A stretch of DNA of 64,000 nucleotides, taken from positions 930,001 to 994,000 of the forward strand of contig JAWKVZ010000001.1 in NCBI GenBank assembly GCA_041397725.1. The letters run 5' to 3'. The DNA is from JAGRKR01 sp041397725. GTDB lineage: Bacteria; Pseudomonadota; Alphaproteobacteria; Rhizobiales; Hyphomicrobiaceae. Position numbers and translations under genes: made by a program. This document shows positions 7,592 to 15,512 of this stretch, piece by piece; the stretch's first letter is position 1; each line of letters begins with the position of its first letter. The notes below the pieces were generated by a model. That model did no database searches, was not told the DNA's origin, and was given only the letters and a program-made list of their open reading frames with translations.

Positions 7592-8797
7592 ATGGGCTTC
7601 ATCGCCGACTCGCTCAACCGCGTGCAGCCATCCGCGACCATTGCCGTCACTCAGAAGGCCCGCCAGCTCCAGGCTGCCGGCCGCGACGTGATCGGTCTCG
7701 GCGCCGGCGAGCCAGACTTCGACACGCCGGAGAACATCAAAGAAGCCGGCATCCGGGCGATTCGCGAGGGCAAGACGAAATACACCGACGTCGACGGCAC
7801 CCCCGAGCTCAAGGCGGCCATCTGCCAGAAGCTGAAGCGCGAGAACGGCCTCGACTACAAGACCTCGCAGATCTCGGTGGGCACCGGCGGCAAGCAGGTG
7901 CTCTACAATGCGCTGCTCGCGACCATCAACCCGGGCGACGAGGCGATCGTGCCCTCGCCCTACTGGGTGAGCTATCCCGACATCGTCATGCTCGGCGGCG
8001 GCAAGCCGGTGTTCGTCGAGACGCGCATGGAGGAAGGCTTCAAGCTGCAGCCGGAAGCGCTGGAGCGGGCCATCACGCCCAAGACCAAGTGGCTCATCTT
8101 CAATTCGCCGTCCAATCCGAGCGGCGCCGCCTACTCGCGCTCGGACATGAAGAAGCTGACGGACGTGCTGATGCGCCACCCGCATGTCTGGGTGCTCACC
8201 GACGACATGTACGAGCACCTGGTCTATGACGACTTCCAGTTCGTGACGCCGGCCCAGGTGGAGCCCGGCCTCTACGATCGCACGCTGACCATGAACGGCG
8301 TCTCCAAGTCCTATTGCATGACCGGCTGGCGCATCGGCTACGGCGCCGGTCCGGAAGTGCTGATCAAGGCCATGGCCAAGCTGCAGTCGCAGTCGACCTC
8401 CAATCCGTCCTCGATCAGCCAGTGCGCCGCGGTCGAGGCGCTGACCGGGCCGCAGGACTTCATCGCGCGCAATGCCAAGGCCTTCAAGGAGCGGCGCGAT
8501 CTCGTCGTGTCCATGCTCAATCAGGCGCGCGGCATCACCTGCCCGACGCCGGAGGGCGCCTTCTATGTCTATCCGTCCTGCAAAGGCACGGTCGGCATGA
8601 CCACGAAGGGCGGGCGCAAGATCACGTCCGACGAGGACTTCGTCACCGCACTGCTCGAGGAGGAGGGCGTCGCCGTCGTGCACGGGGCGGCGTTCGGTCT
8701 TTCTCCGTTCTTCCGCATCTCCTACGCCACGTCAAACGACGTGCTCGAGGATGCCTGCACGCGCATCCAGCGGTTCTGCGGCAACCTCCGCGATTGA
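7592..8797 (+). CDS. aatA: Aspartate aminotransferase, class I fold (AatA type)
   Basis: This 401-residue pyridoxal-phosphate enzyme of aminotransferase subgroup Ib interconverts aspartate/2-oxoglutarate and oxaloacetate/glutamate in the cytosol. Visible landmarks are 'GLGAGEPDFDTPENI' at the N-terminus, 'NSPSNPSGAAYS' holding the PLP-contacting Asn, the Schiff-base Lys in 'SKSYCMTGWRIGY', and the carboxylate-binding Arg in 'FFRISYATS'. The length matches rhizobial AatA. It is a single gene ended by a strong hairpin. Some members also accept prephenate, so the exact specificity is open. Confidence 0.92.
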   Translation: MGFIADSLNRVQPSATIAVTQKARQLQAAGRDVIGLGAGEPDFDTPENIKEAGIRAIREGKTKYTDVDGTPELKAAICQKLKRENGLDYKTSQISVGTGGKQVLYNALLATINPGDEAIVPSPYWVSYPDIVMLGGGKPVFVETRMEEGFKLQPEALERAITPKTKWLIFNSPSNPSGAAYSRSDMKKLTDVLMRHPHVWVLTDDMYEHLVYDDFQFVTPAQVEPGLYDRTLTMNGVSKSYCMTGWRIGYGAGPEVLIKAMAKLQSQSTSNPSSISQCAAVEALTGPQDFIARNAKAFKERRDLVVSMLNQARGITCPTPEGAFYVYPSCKGTVGMTTKGGRKITSDEDFVTALLEEEGVAVVHGAAFGLSPFFRISYATSNDVLEDACTRIQRFCGNLRD

Positions 8798-8815
8798 GGT
8801 CGCCGGCGCCACACC

Positions 8816-8847
8816 CCCGGCACCTCGCGATTTCGTGAGGTGCCGGG
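8816..8847 (+). terminator. Strong hairpin after aatA
   Basis: CCCGGCACCTC (8816-8826) pairs perfectly with GAGGTGCCGGG (8837-8847). Inner pairs, including one G-U, shorten the loop to about 4 nt and give a stem of about 14 bp. It begins 18 nt after the aatA stop. There is no T-tract. Confidence 0.65.
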
Positions 8848-8947
8848 AATAATCCGATCGCATAATTCGTTTACCTATCGACGTGGTCTGCGCATTTGCG
8901 GGCCGCGTGGTGTGCTCATTCGCTCAGAACCCCAAGGAGAGGCAAGC

Positions 8948-9403
8948 ATGGCCAAGGCGAAGAATCTCGGAAGCGTCCTGCTGGCGGCGGGATTTGCGGT
9001 CGCTGTGACGAGTGCGGCGTTCGCCGCCGACGTCATCAAGGAGCGCAAGGCGTTGATGAAGGCCGTTGGCGGCGCCACCAAGGCCAGTGCAGCCATGGTC
9101 AAGGGCGAGGCGAAGTTCGACGCCGCGAAGGCGGCCAAGGCCATGAAGACGATCGCCGATAGCGCACCCAAGTTCGCCAAGATGTTCCCGGCCAACTCCA
9201 AGACCGGCGGCGAGACGACGGCGGCCCCGAAGATCTGGACCGACATGAAGGACTTCGTCGCCAGGATGGACAAGTTCCGCGCCGACGCGGCGGCTGCCGA
9301 GAAGGCCGCTGGCGCCGGCGAGGCCGCCTTCAAGACCGCCTTTGCCGCGGTTGCCAAGAGCTGCAAGGGCTGCCACGACGTCTATCGCGTGAAGAAGAAG
9401 TAG
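8948..9403 (+). CDS. Cytochrome c' (class II c-type cytochrome)
   Basis: This 151-residue protein starts with a Sec signal peptide (residues 1-26, ending AAFA-A) and folds as an Ala/Lys-rich four-helix bundle. The heme-binding CKGCH is close to the C-terminus, the arrangement that defines class II cytochromes c. Such periplasmic proteins bind NO or act in gas and redox stress defence. The start has AAGGAGAGG just upstream. It stands alone between two hairpins, immediately upstream of an ECF sigma/anti-sigma pair. Confidence 0.9.
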   Translation: MAKAKNLGSVLLAAGFAVAVTSAAFAADVIKERKALMKAVGGATKASAAMVKGEAKFDAAKAAKAMKTIADSAPKFAKMFPANSKTGGETTAAPKIWTDMKDFVARMDKFRADAAAAEKAAGAGEAAFKTAFAAVAKSCKGCHDVYRVKKK

Positions 9404-9422
9404 CTCTTTTCGCTCATGAAGC

Positions 9423-9450
9423 CCGGCGGGGAGAGATCGTACCCCGCCGG
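9423..9450 (+). terminator. Hairpin after cytochrome c' gene
   Basis: CCGGCGGGG (9423-9431) pairs with CCCCGCCGG (9442-9450) around a 10-nt loop, 20 nt after the stop codon, and is followed by CACTCTTTC. It probably terminates transcription before the sigma-factor gene. Confidence 0.65.
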
Positions 9451-9539
9451 CACTCTTTCGGGTCCAGCCCTCGGACCGGGACATGGGCGCGAGCGACGGG
9501 CCTTCCCCGCACGCTCACGGGCCCGCAGGACCGCCAGCC

Positions 9540-10058
9540 ATGCGCCGACGCGACGCCATTGCGGCAGAGATCCCGCGCTTGAGGCGATACGCGCGCGCGC
9601 TCACCGGTGACGAGAGCGAGGCGGAGGACCTGGTTCAGGACTGCCTCGAGCGCGCCATCTCGCGCATCGCGCAGTGGCGCGACGACGAGAGCCCGCGCAA
9701 ATGGCTTCTCGCCATCCTGCACAATCTCCATGTCGACGGCGTGCGTCGGCGCGCGCGGCGGCCGCTGCATGTCGATCTGGACAAGGCGGAGCATGTCGCG
9801 GCGGCCCCCGGTTCCGACAGCGGCTCGGGTCGCGACCTCGAGGCGGCGCTGCGTTCACTCCCCGGCGAGCAACTCCAGGTCGTGCTGCTGGTGGGTCTCG
9901 AGGGCCTGAGCTACGCGGAAGCCGCCGATGTGGCCGGCGTACCCGTCGGCACGGTGATGTCGCGTCTGTCACGCGGGCGTGACCGATTGAGACAGCTCTT
10001 GGGCGATGGAGGCGATCGCCAGGGGGGACGCACGAGCCCCCTCAGGAGGATCAAATGA
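9540..10058 (+). CDS. ECF (sigma-70 family group 4) sigma factor
   Basis: This 172-residue protein has region 2 (IPRLRRYARALTGDESEAED...DCLERAISRI, residues ~12-50), with the following helix 'KWLLAILHNLHVD' that contacts the -10 element. Region 4 at ~108-160 has the helix-turn-helix 'LSYAEAADVAGVPVGTVMSR'. An in-frame ATG at 9483 would add 19 Pro/His-rich residues; 9540 is preferred because AGGA precedes it and the fold starts there. The stop overlaps the anti-sigma ATG (ATGA), so the two are translationally coupled. Confidence 0.9.
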   Translation: MRRRDAIAAEIPRLRRYARALTGDESEAEDLVQDCLERAISRIAQWRDDESPRKWLLAILHNLHVDGVRRRARRPLHVDLDKAEHVAAAPGSDSGSGRDLEAALRSLPGEQLQVVLLVGLEGLSYAEAADVAGVPVGTVMSRLSRGRDRLRQLLGDGGDRQGGRTSPLRRIK

Positions 10059-10837
10059 CGACGCCGGAAGCCAGAACGGCCTTTGAGCTGAATGCCTTGA
10101 TCGACGGCGAATTGACCCCGGACGCCGCCGGCGAGGTGGAGGCTTGGCTCGCATCCGATCAAGCGGCCCGCGGGCTGGCCGGCGAGTTGCGCGACCTCAA
10201 CCGCAAGCTCCAGGACACCTTTCCGTTGCGCACGGACGAGCCGTTGTCGCCGCAGCTCGCGGCGCTGCTCGAGCGCGTGCCCGAGCCCCGCACCTCCACA
10301 ATGGTGAGCCGCCGCACCGCACTCGCAGCTTCGCTGGCCCTGCTGCTGCTCTCGGGCCTCGCCGGCCTCTACGTCGGCTCGCGCTTCCAGCCGGAGCAGC
10401 GCCGTGCGCTGGCTCTCGTCGCTCAGGCCGTCGGCGCACACTCCGTCTACGTGCCGGAGGTTCGCCATCCTGTGGAGGTCGCGGCCGCGGAAGAGCGCCA
10501 TCTCGTCGCCTGGCTGTCGAAGCGGCTCGGCGAGCAGATCCGCGCACCCGACCTTGTGCCACTCGGGTTCAAACTGGTGGGGGGCCGACTGCTCCCGGAC
10601 GGACCGAGGCCCGCCGCGCTCTTCATGTACGAGACGAGCCGCGGGCAGCGCCTCACGCTCTACGTGCGCCGCGAAACGAGTCTCGCCAACACGGCGTTCC
10701 AGTTCTCCGATACCAAGGGGCTGCAGACCTTCTATTGGATCGATCGGCCGCTCGCCTATGCGATCGTGTCGAACGTCGGACGCGCCGAGCTGACGCGCGT
10801 CGCGCGCAGCGTCTACGATCAGCTCGAGAAGCGGTGA
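10055..10837 (+). CDS. Membrane anti-sigma factor
   Basis: This 260-residue protein has an N-terminal cytoplasmic anti-sigma domain ('LNALIDGELTPDAAGEVEAW', residues 12-31). One membrane helix follows (about 88-108), then a periplasmic domain of about 150 residues. There is no H-x3-C-x2-C zinc motif, so it belongs to the non-zinc group. It should hold the adjacent ECF sigma factor at the membrane until a periplasmic signal releases it. The signal is unknown; the cytochrome c' gene next door is a reasonable regulon candidate. Confidence 0.85.
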   Translation: MTTPEARTAFELNALIDGELTPDAAGEVEAWLASDQAARGLAGELRDLNRKLQDTFPLRTDEPLSPQLAALLERVPEPRTSTMVSRRTALAASLALLLLSGLAGLYVGSRFQPEQRRALALVAQAVGAHSVYVPEVRHPVEVAAAEERHLVAWLSKRLGEQIRAPDLVPLGFKLVGGRLLPDGPRPAALFMYETSRGQRLTLYVRRETSLANTAFQFSDTKGLQTFYWIDRPLAYAIVSNVGRAELTRVARSVYDQLEKR

Positions 10838-10849
10838 GGACGCGGGCGG

Positions 10850-11401
10850 TCAGCCGAAGACCAGCAAGGCGCCCGAGCGGCGGGCCTGGGCGATGGCATC
10901 GCTCGCAGTCATGCCGTGCCGTTGCAGGCGGCCGAGCTTGTGGCGCTCCGAGTTGATGCGCGCCTCCGCCTGACCACCCGTATTGCGGAAGCGGATGGTG
11001 GAGGCCAACCCGTCCGTGCGGGGAAAGTCGGCGAGACGATTGGCGAGCAGTCCCTCCGCCGTCACATGGCGCTCCTCGCCGCCGAATTTGCCGGCCGAGG
11101 AGATGGCGGCGCAGGTCCGCCACGACACCCGGCACCAGATCATCCACACGAGCGGCTCTTCGTAATCGAGGATCGGCACCGCCAACCGGCAGCGGACGTA
11201 GTAGCGCGTGCCGTCGAGGATGCACACGTCCTGGCCGACGAGGCAGCGCGTCGCGCGCTCGGCCGCACCGACCTCTGCCACCACGTCCGGCAGCGCGAAA
11301 GAGATCGCAGGCAGCCCATGACGAAGGGCGCCGCCATCGGGAAGATGGTGCCTGATCCGGGAGAGCATCGGCCGGACAGTTTCCGGCGCATCCGCACGCA
11401 T
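10850..11401 (-). CDS. DUF2199-like protein
   Basis: The core and C-terminus match the DUF2199 pattern. 'YYVRCRLAVPILDYEEPLVW' is followed by a Trp-rich strand, then 'LLANRLADFPRTDGLASTI', a short beta segment, and the terminal helix 'GMTASDAIAQARRSG'. Family members normally start with a CxxC-G-x-H zinc-binding segment. Here the residues before the ATG at 11401 read 'NGCCCEWTD', and no convincing ligand set is present, so the start is unsure and the gene may be N-terminally eroded. A 5' extension to 11575 would overlap the divergent hydrolase gene. Confidence 0.6.
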   Translation of the reverse strand: MRADAPETVRPMLSRIRHHLPDGGALRHGLPAISFALPDVVAEVGAAERATRCLVGQDVCILDGTRYYVRCRLAVPILDYEEPLVWMIWCRVSWRTCAAISSAGKFGGEERHVTAEGLLANRLADFPRTDGLASTIRFRNTGGQAEARINSERHKLGRLQRHGMTASDAIAQARRSGALLVFG

Positions 11402-11522
11402 ATCGGTCCACTCGCAACAACAGCCATTCCAGCGGACAAGCCTGACAGCTATAAGTTGCCAATCCGTTTGCGCGTGCGTGGAGTCGGCATTGCCTGCGCC
11501 GCCGCTGTCGAGGACACCGCCG

Positions 11523-12380
11523 ATGACCCCGACCCTGCCCGGCCTCGCCCACCACCACGCCAGGATCAACGGCACCGAGCTGCATTACGTGGAAATGGGC
11601 ACGGGTCCGCTCGTGTTGCTCCTGCACGGATTTCCCGAGTTCTGGTGGTCCTGGCGCCACATCATCCCGGCACTGGCGCAATCCTACCGCGTCGTCGCCG
11701 TCGACATGCGCGGCTATCACCTCTCGGCGAAGCCGGCGACCGGCTACGACCTGGCCACACTCGCCACCGACACTGCGCAGCTGATCGACCACCTGGGCGG
11801 TCCGGCCCTCGTCGCCGGGCACGACTGGGGCGGCATCGTCGCCTACCAGACCGCCATGGATCATCCGCAGGCCATCACGCGCCTCGCGATCCTCAACGCC
11901 CCGCACCCCGACGCTTGGATCGCCTCATGGCTGAGCGACCCCGAGCAGCAGCGCAAGAGCTGGTACGTTTTTCTCGATCTCGCGCCGGACTTGCCGGAGG
12001 AGCTCTATCTCGAGCAGTTCCGCACCGGCACCGTAAGGATCGCCAAGGTGGCGTCAGCCGAGGATGTCGCCGTCTATCGCCGCGCCTTCGAGATCCCGGG
12101 CGTGGCCACCGCCGCCATCAACTACTATCGCGAGCTCGTCCGCGACATCCGGCGCCGGCGTCATGTCGCACCGCGGCGCATCACCTGTCCGGTACGCGTG
12201 CTCTGGGGCTCGCTCGACATCGCGCTCGAGCCGGTGCTGAACGACATCGCCAGCGCCTGGATCGACGACTTCGCCGTCACCTACTTTCCGAGCAATTGGC
12301 ACTGGCTCGCCTTGGAACAACCTCAGGCGGTGACGGATCACCTCCGTGCCTTGTTTGGGCCGGCAGCCGGCGCCCGTTGA
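11523..12380 (+). CDS. Alpha/beta hydrolase, epoxide-hydrolase-like
   Basis: This 285-residue cytosolic hydrolase has the oxyanion motif HGFPE near residue 35 and the nucleophile elbow GHDWGG with Asp as nucleophile near residue 100. Both are typical of soluble epoxide hydrolases and haloacetate dehalogenases. The helical cap follows, and the C-terminal His is in 'SNWHWLALEQP'. The start at 11523 opens the fold with a normal N-terminus. The last 104 nt overlap in antisense the 3' end of the ClpP-like gene. Confidence 0.87.
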   Translation: MTPTLPGLAHHHARINGTELHYVEMGTGPLVLLLHGFPEFWWSWRHIIPALAQSYRVVAVDMRGYHLSAKPATGYDLATLATDTAQLIDHLGGPALVAGHDWGGIVAYQTAMDHPQAITRLAILNAPHPDAWIASWLSDPEQQRKSWYVFLDLAPDLPEELYLEQFRTGTVRIAKVASAEDVAVYRRAFEIPGVATAAINYYRELVRDIRRRRHVAPRRITCPVRVLWGSLDIALEPVLNDIASAWIDDFAVTYFPSNWHWLALEQPQAVTDHLRALFGPAAGAR

Positions 12381-13170
12381 GATTCCCGAGCAGCTTGCGA
12401 TCGGCGAACCGGCCCTTGCGGATCTCGCGGCATTCCGGCTTCGGGTTGCCGATGGTCGCCGAGCCGCGGATGCTCGGCAGGGGGACGCGCACGATACGAT
12501 GGACCTGGTTCTCGAGCGGCAGCGTGATGACGCCTGAGCCCGATCGCAACAAATCGTTGCCGGTCTGCCAGAAGTCGGTGCCGACGATCATCCGCTCGAC
12601 CTCGTCGATCCAGTGGCGCGAAACGCCCGCCGGGCCGAAATGATCCTCGAAGAGCCGGCGCGAGCGCTTGCGCTTCAGCTCGATGAGCGCCTTTGTATCG
12701 CGCTCGCGAATGGCAACCTCGTGGAACAGCCACGTGCTCGTGCGCGCGCCGTAGCGGATGTGACCCTGAAGATAGATCGGCACGCACATCGACCCGCATG
12801 TGGCGCCGTGGCCGACGTAGGTGTCGAGGGTATGGCTGCGGCGGATGCGCCTCAGCAGGCTGATCACACGCTCGCCCTCGTTGACGAGCCCGCCACCGGA
12901 GTTCAGGCGCAGGATGATGCGCGAGCGGTAGGCGCGCCACTGCATGAAGGCGGCCCGGATCTCGCTCGCCATTGGCGCCTCGATGCGGCCGGACCACGAG
13001 AAGATCACGGTGTCCTGATTGAGTACGGAGGGGTAGACCTTGAGGCGCTTGAACGCGCCGTCCTCGGCCTGCGCGGGCGCCATCGTCAGCGCAAGGAGGA
13101 GCATGGCCAGCGCGGCCGCTCCCGGCCACGAGCGGACATAGCTGAGGACGGATCTGCTCATGCACGCCAC
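12277..13170 (-). CDS. Secreted ClpP/SppA-fold (crotonase-like) putative serine protease
   Basis: This 297-residue protein has a signal peptide (AALAMLLLALTMAPAQA, mature from about residue 36). A ClpP-like core follows: 'RLNSGGGLVNEGERVI' supplies the glycine-rich oxyanion strand, 'GATCGSMCVPIY' the candidate nucleophile Ser, and 'STWLFHE' the candidate His. It should act in the periplasm; no ATPase partner is nearby. The last ~34 residues are encoded opposite the hydrolase gene, are Arg/Pro-rich and look unrelated to the fold, which suggests loss of the original stop. Protease activity is inferred. Confidence 0.72.
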   Translation of the reverse strand: MACMSRSVLSYVRSWPGAAALAMLLLALTMAPAQAEDGAFKRLKVYPSVLNQDTVIFSWSGRIEAPMASEIRAAFMQWRAYRSRIILRLNSGGGLVNEGERVISLLRRIRRSHTLDTYVGHGATCGSMCVPIYLQGHIRYGARTSTWLFHEVAIRERDTKALIELKRKRSRRLFEDHFGPAGVSRHWIDEVERMIVGTDFWQTGNDLLRSGSGVITLPLENQVHRIVRVPLPSIRGSATIGNPKPECREIRKGRFADRKLLGNLNGRRLPAQTRHGGDPSPPEVVPRRASANCSESR

Positions 13171-13378
13171 GCCTGATTTGAATATTGTTCAACCTGCATC
13201 ACGATAGATAATACCGCAACACGGGATTCCAAGACATCAACAGCACTACGGAGTTTCTGCGCCACTTTTGGGCCACGGGTGGGGCACACCCTGTCCTCAT
13301 GATTTGGAGTGCCTGTCGCGGCTGCTCGACCTCGCGAATGCGATTGCCTCGACGTCGATGACACTCTAGGTGTCCCGG

Positions 13379-14074
13379 ATGATCCTGTCGCACGCCCATC
13401 GCTTCATCTACATCAAGACCTACAAGACCGGCTCGACGTCGGTCGAGACGGCGCTTTCCGCCATTTGCGGCCCGGACGATGTCGTCACCGAGGCGAGCGA
13501 GCAGCTCCGCGGCCACCGCCAGCGCCCTGCCCAGAACTATCGCCTTAACCACCCTGCCGTGCCGAAACGCCCCCTCTGGAAGACCCTGCTCGGCCGGCCC
13601 GAGCGCCATTACCATCCCTCGGTCGGCTACTACGAGCATATGCCCGCCTGGCGGGTGCGCACCTACGTCGGCGAGGACATCTGGCGCAGCTATTACAAGT
13701 TCACGTTCGAGCGAAACCCCTGGGATCGCCAGGTCTCCTGGTACCGCTACAAGACCAAATCGAAAGCCGCCGACCGCAAGCCGTCATTCGAGGCCTTCAA
13801 CCGTGATCGCAAGCGGGCGTTCGTCGAGAACTGGGACCTCTACACCGTCGACGACAGTCTGATCGTCGATTTCGTCGGCCGCTACGAGAGCCTCGAGGAC
13901 GACTTCGCGCGCGTACTGGCGGCCATCGGGCTCGCCGGACGCGTCGAGCTGCCAGTCACCAACGTCTCGCCCGGCAAGACCGGCAGCTACCGGGACCATT
14001 ACACGCCGGAAACGCGTGATCTCGTCGCCCGCTGGTACGCTCCCGAGATCCGCCATTTCGGCTACACATTCTGA
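13379..14074 (+). CDS. Sulfotransferase family 2-like protein
   Basis: This 231-residue protein starts directly with 'HRFIYIKTYKTGSTSVE', the phosphosulfate loop of family 2 (carbohydrate) sulfotransferases. 'FTFERNPWDRQVSWYRYK' follows as the 3'-phosphate-binding segment near residue 107. It probably sulfates an extracellular glycan or lipid headgroup. A GTG at 13370 is an alternative start. It is not closely similar to the sulfotransferase at 4805. The stop codon lies inside the first unit of a 16-nt tandem repeat. Confidence 0.82.
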   Translation: MILSHAHRFIYIKTYKTGSTSVETALSAICGPDDVVTEASEQLRGHRQRPAQNYRLNHPAVPKRPLWKTLLGRPERHYHPSVGYYEHMPAWRVRTYVGEDIWRSYYKFTFERNPWDRQVSWYRYKTKSKAADRKPSFEAFNRDRKRAFVENWDLYTVDDSLIVDFVGRYESLEDDFARVLAAIGLAGRVELPVTNVSPGKTGSYRDHYTPETRDLVARWYAPEIRHFGYTF

Positions 14075-14118
14075 CGGACCACCGGGCTGACGGACCGCCG
14101 CGCTGACGGACCGCCGGA
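14071..14118. repeat. 16-nt tandem repeat, three copies
   Basis: Three contiguous 16-nt units, each CTGACGGACC followed by a G/C-rich hexamer, occupy 14071-14086, 14087-14102 and 14103-14118. The first unit contains the stop codon of the sulfotransferase gene, and the array ends 39 nt before the ATG of the DUF4010 gene. Confidence 0.8.
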
Positions 14119-14157
14119 GCGCAGCGGCCGGCCCTCGGCCAACCGTGCGGAGTGCGC

Positions 14158-15429
14158 ATGACCACGATCGAGATTTTCCAGCGGCTCTCCATCGCCCTGG
14201 CCATCGGGCTTCTGATCGGGCTCGAGCGGGGCTGGCGGGCGCGCGTCGAGAAGGAAGGCGAACGTGCGGCCGGGCTCAGGACTTTCGCGCTGTCGTCCCT
14301 GCTCGGCGGTGTCTGGGGCATCGTCGCGGCCCGCGCCGGCGGCGTCGGACTGATCGCGGTTGCAGTCGTCTTCGCGGTCTTCTCCGTGCTCATCGCGCTT
14401 TTCCGGCTGCGCGAGATGCGTCACGACGGCAGCTTCGGGGCAACCACCATCGTGGCGGCCATGCTGGCGTTCTCGCTCGGCGTCTTCGCCGCCTTCGGCG
14501 ACATGCTGGCCGCCGCCGCCGCCGGTATCGCCACGACCCTCCTGCTCGCGCTAAAGGGCGGGCTTCATGCCTGGGTCAAGCGCCTGACATGGGAGGAGCT
14601 GAGGTCGGGGCTGGTGCTGCTGGCCATGACGTTCATCGCCCTGCCGATCCTGCCCGATCGCGGGATGGGGCCGCTCAAAGCGCTCAATCCGCACGAGCTG
14701 TGGGTGATGACCATCCTCATCGCGGCCCTCTCATTTGCCGGCTATGTCGCCATCAAGCTGACCGGCGAACGGCTCGGCATCATCATGGCCGCGGCCGCTG
14801 GCGGCCTCGTCTCCTCGACCGCCACTACCCTGGCCATGGCCCGCTTCGCCAAGTCCGACCCCGCCCAGAGCCCGCTGTTCGCCGGCGGCGCGCTGATCGC
14901 CGCGCTCGTGATGATCCTGCGCATCATCGCCCTCACGGTCTTCTTCGACGCCGCAGTCCTGCCGCTGTTGCTACCCGCGCTGGTGCCGGCTGCAGCCGTC
15001 GTGGCAGCGGTCGCCGGCGTCTCGCTCCTCGGCCGCAGCGCCGCCACGCCGAGCCCGCTCGAGCTCACCAGTCCGTTCGAGCTGGCGACCGTGCTGCGCT
15101 TCGGCGCCTTGCTGGCCGGGGTCATCCTGGTCGTGGCCGTGGCGAAGTCCTATGGCGGCGCGGGCGGCGTCATGGCGCTGGCGGCCATCTCGGGGTTGGT
15201 CGACGTCGATTCCATCACGCTCGCGCTTCTGCGCGGCGAGGCTGCCGGCATCAATAAGGCGACGGCCGCGGCCGCCATCCTCGTGGCAGCCGCCGTCAAC
15301 ACGCTCTCGAAGGCGGGGCTCGCCTGGGTCAGCGGCGGCCGCCACGTCGGCCTGCGGCTGGCCATCACGGGCGTACTGGCCGTGCTCGCGGGGAGTGCCG
15401 GCTACCTGTGGCTGACCCCCGCCGCGTGA
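14158..15429 (+). CDS. MgtC/SapB-type DUF4010 integral membrane protein
   Basis: This 423-residue protein has about 11-12 membrane helices. The N-terminal MgtC/SapB-like part has 'LSIALAIGLLIGLERGW' and 'GLRTFALSSLLGG' (residues ~10-55). The DUF4010 part begins near residue 180, with 'GGLVSSTATTLAMARFA' as its best-conserved stretch. The role of DUF4010 proteins is not established; transport of an ion or small solute is a guess. The ATG at 14158 is preferred over a GTG six bases upstream. Confidence 0.85.
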   Translation: MTTIEIFQRLSIALAIGLLIGLERGWRARVEKEGERAAGLRTFALSSLLGGVWGIVAARAGGVGLIAVAVVFAVFSVLIALFRLREMRHDGSFGATTIVAAMLAFSLGVFAAFGDMLAAAAAGIATTLLLALKGGLHAWVKRLTWEELRSGLVLLAMTFIALPILPDRGMGPLKALNPHELWVMTILIAALSFAGYVAIKLTGERLGIIMAAAAGGLVSSTATTLAMARFAKSDPAQSPLFAGGALIAALVMILRIIALTVFFDAAVLPLLLPALVPAAAVVAAVAGVSLLGRSAATPSPLELTSPFELATVLRFGALLAGVILVVAVAKSYGGAGGVMALAAISGLVDVDSITLALLRGEAAGINKATAAAAILVAAAVNTLSKAGLAWVSGGRHVGLRLAITGVLAVLAGSAGYLWLTPAA

Positions 15430-15512
15430 GTGCCGCCGCGGCGCGACGATTAGGCAATTGGTAAGCCTATCCGCCTACCTTCTGGCTCATCGGGTCGTAA
15501 GAGGTGGTTCCC

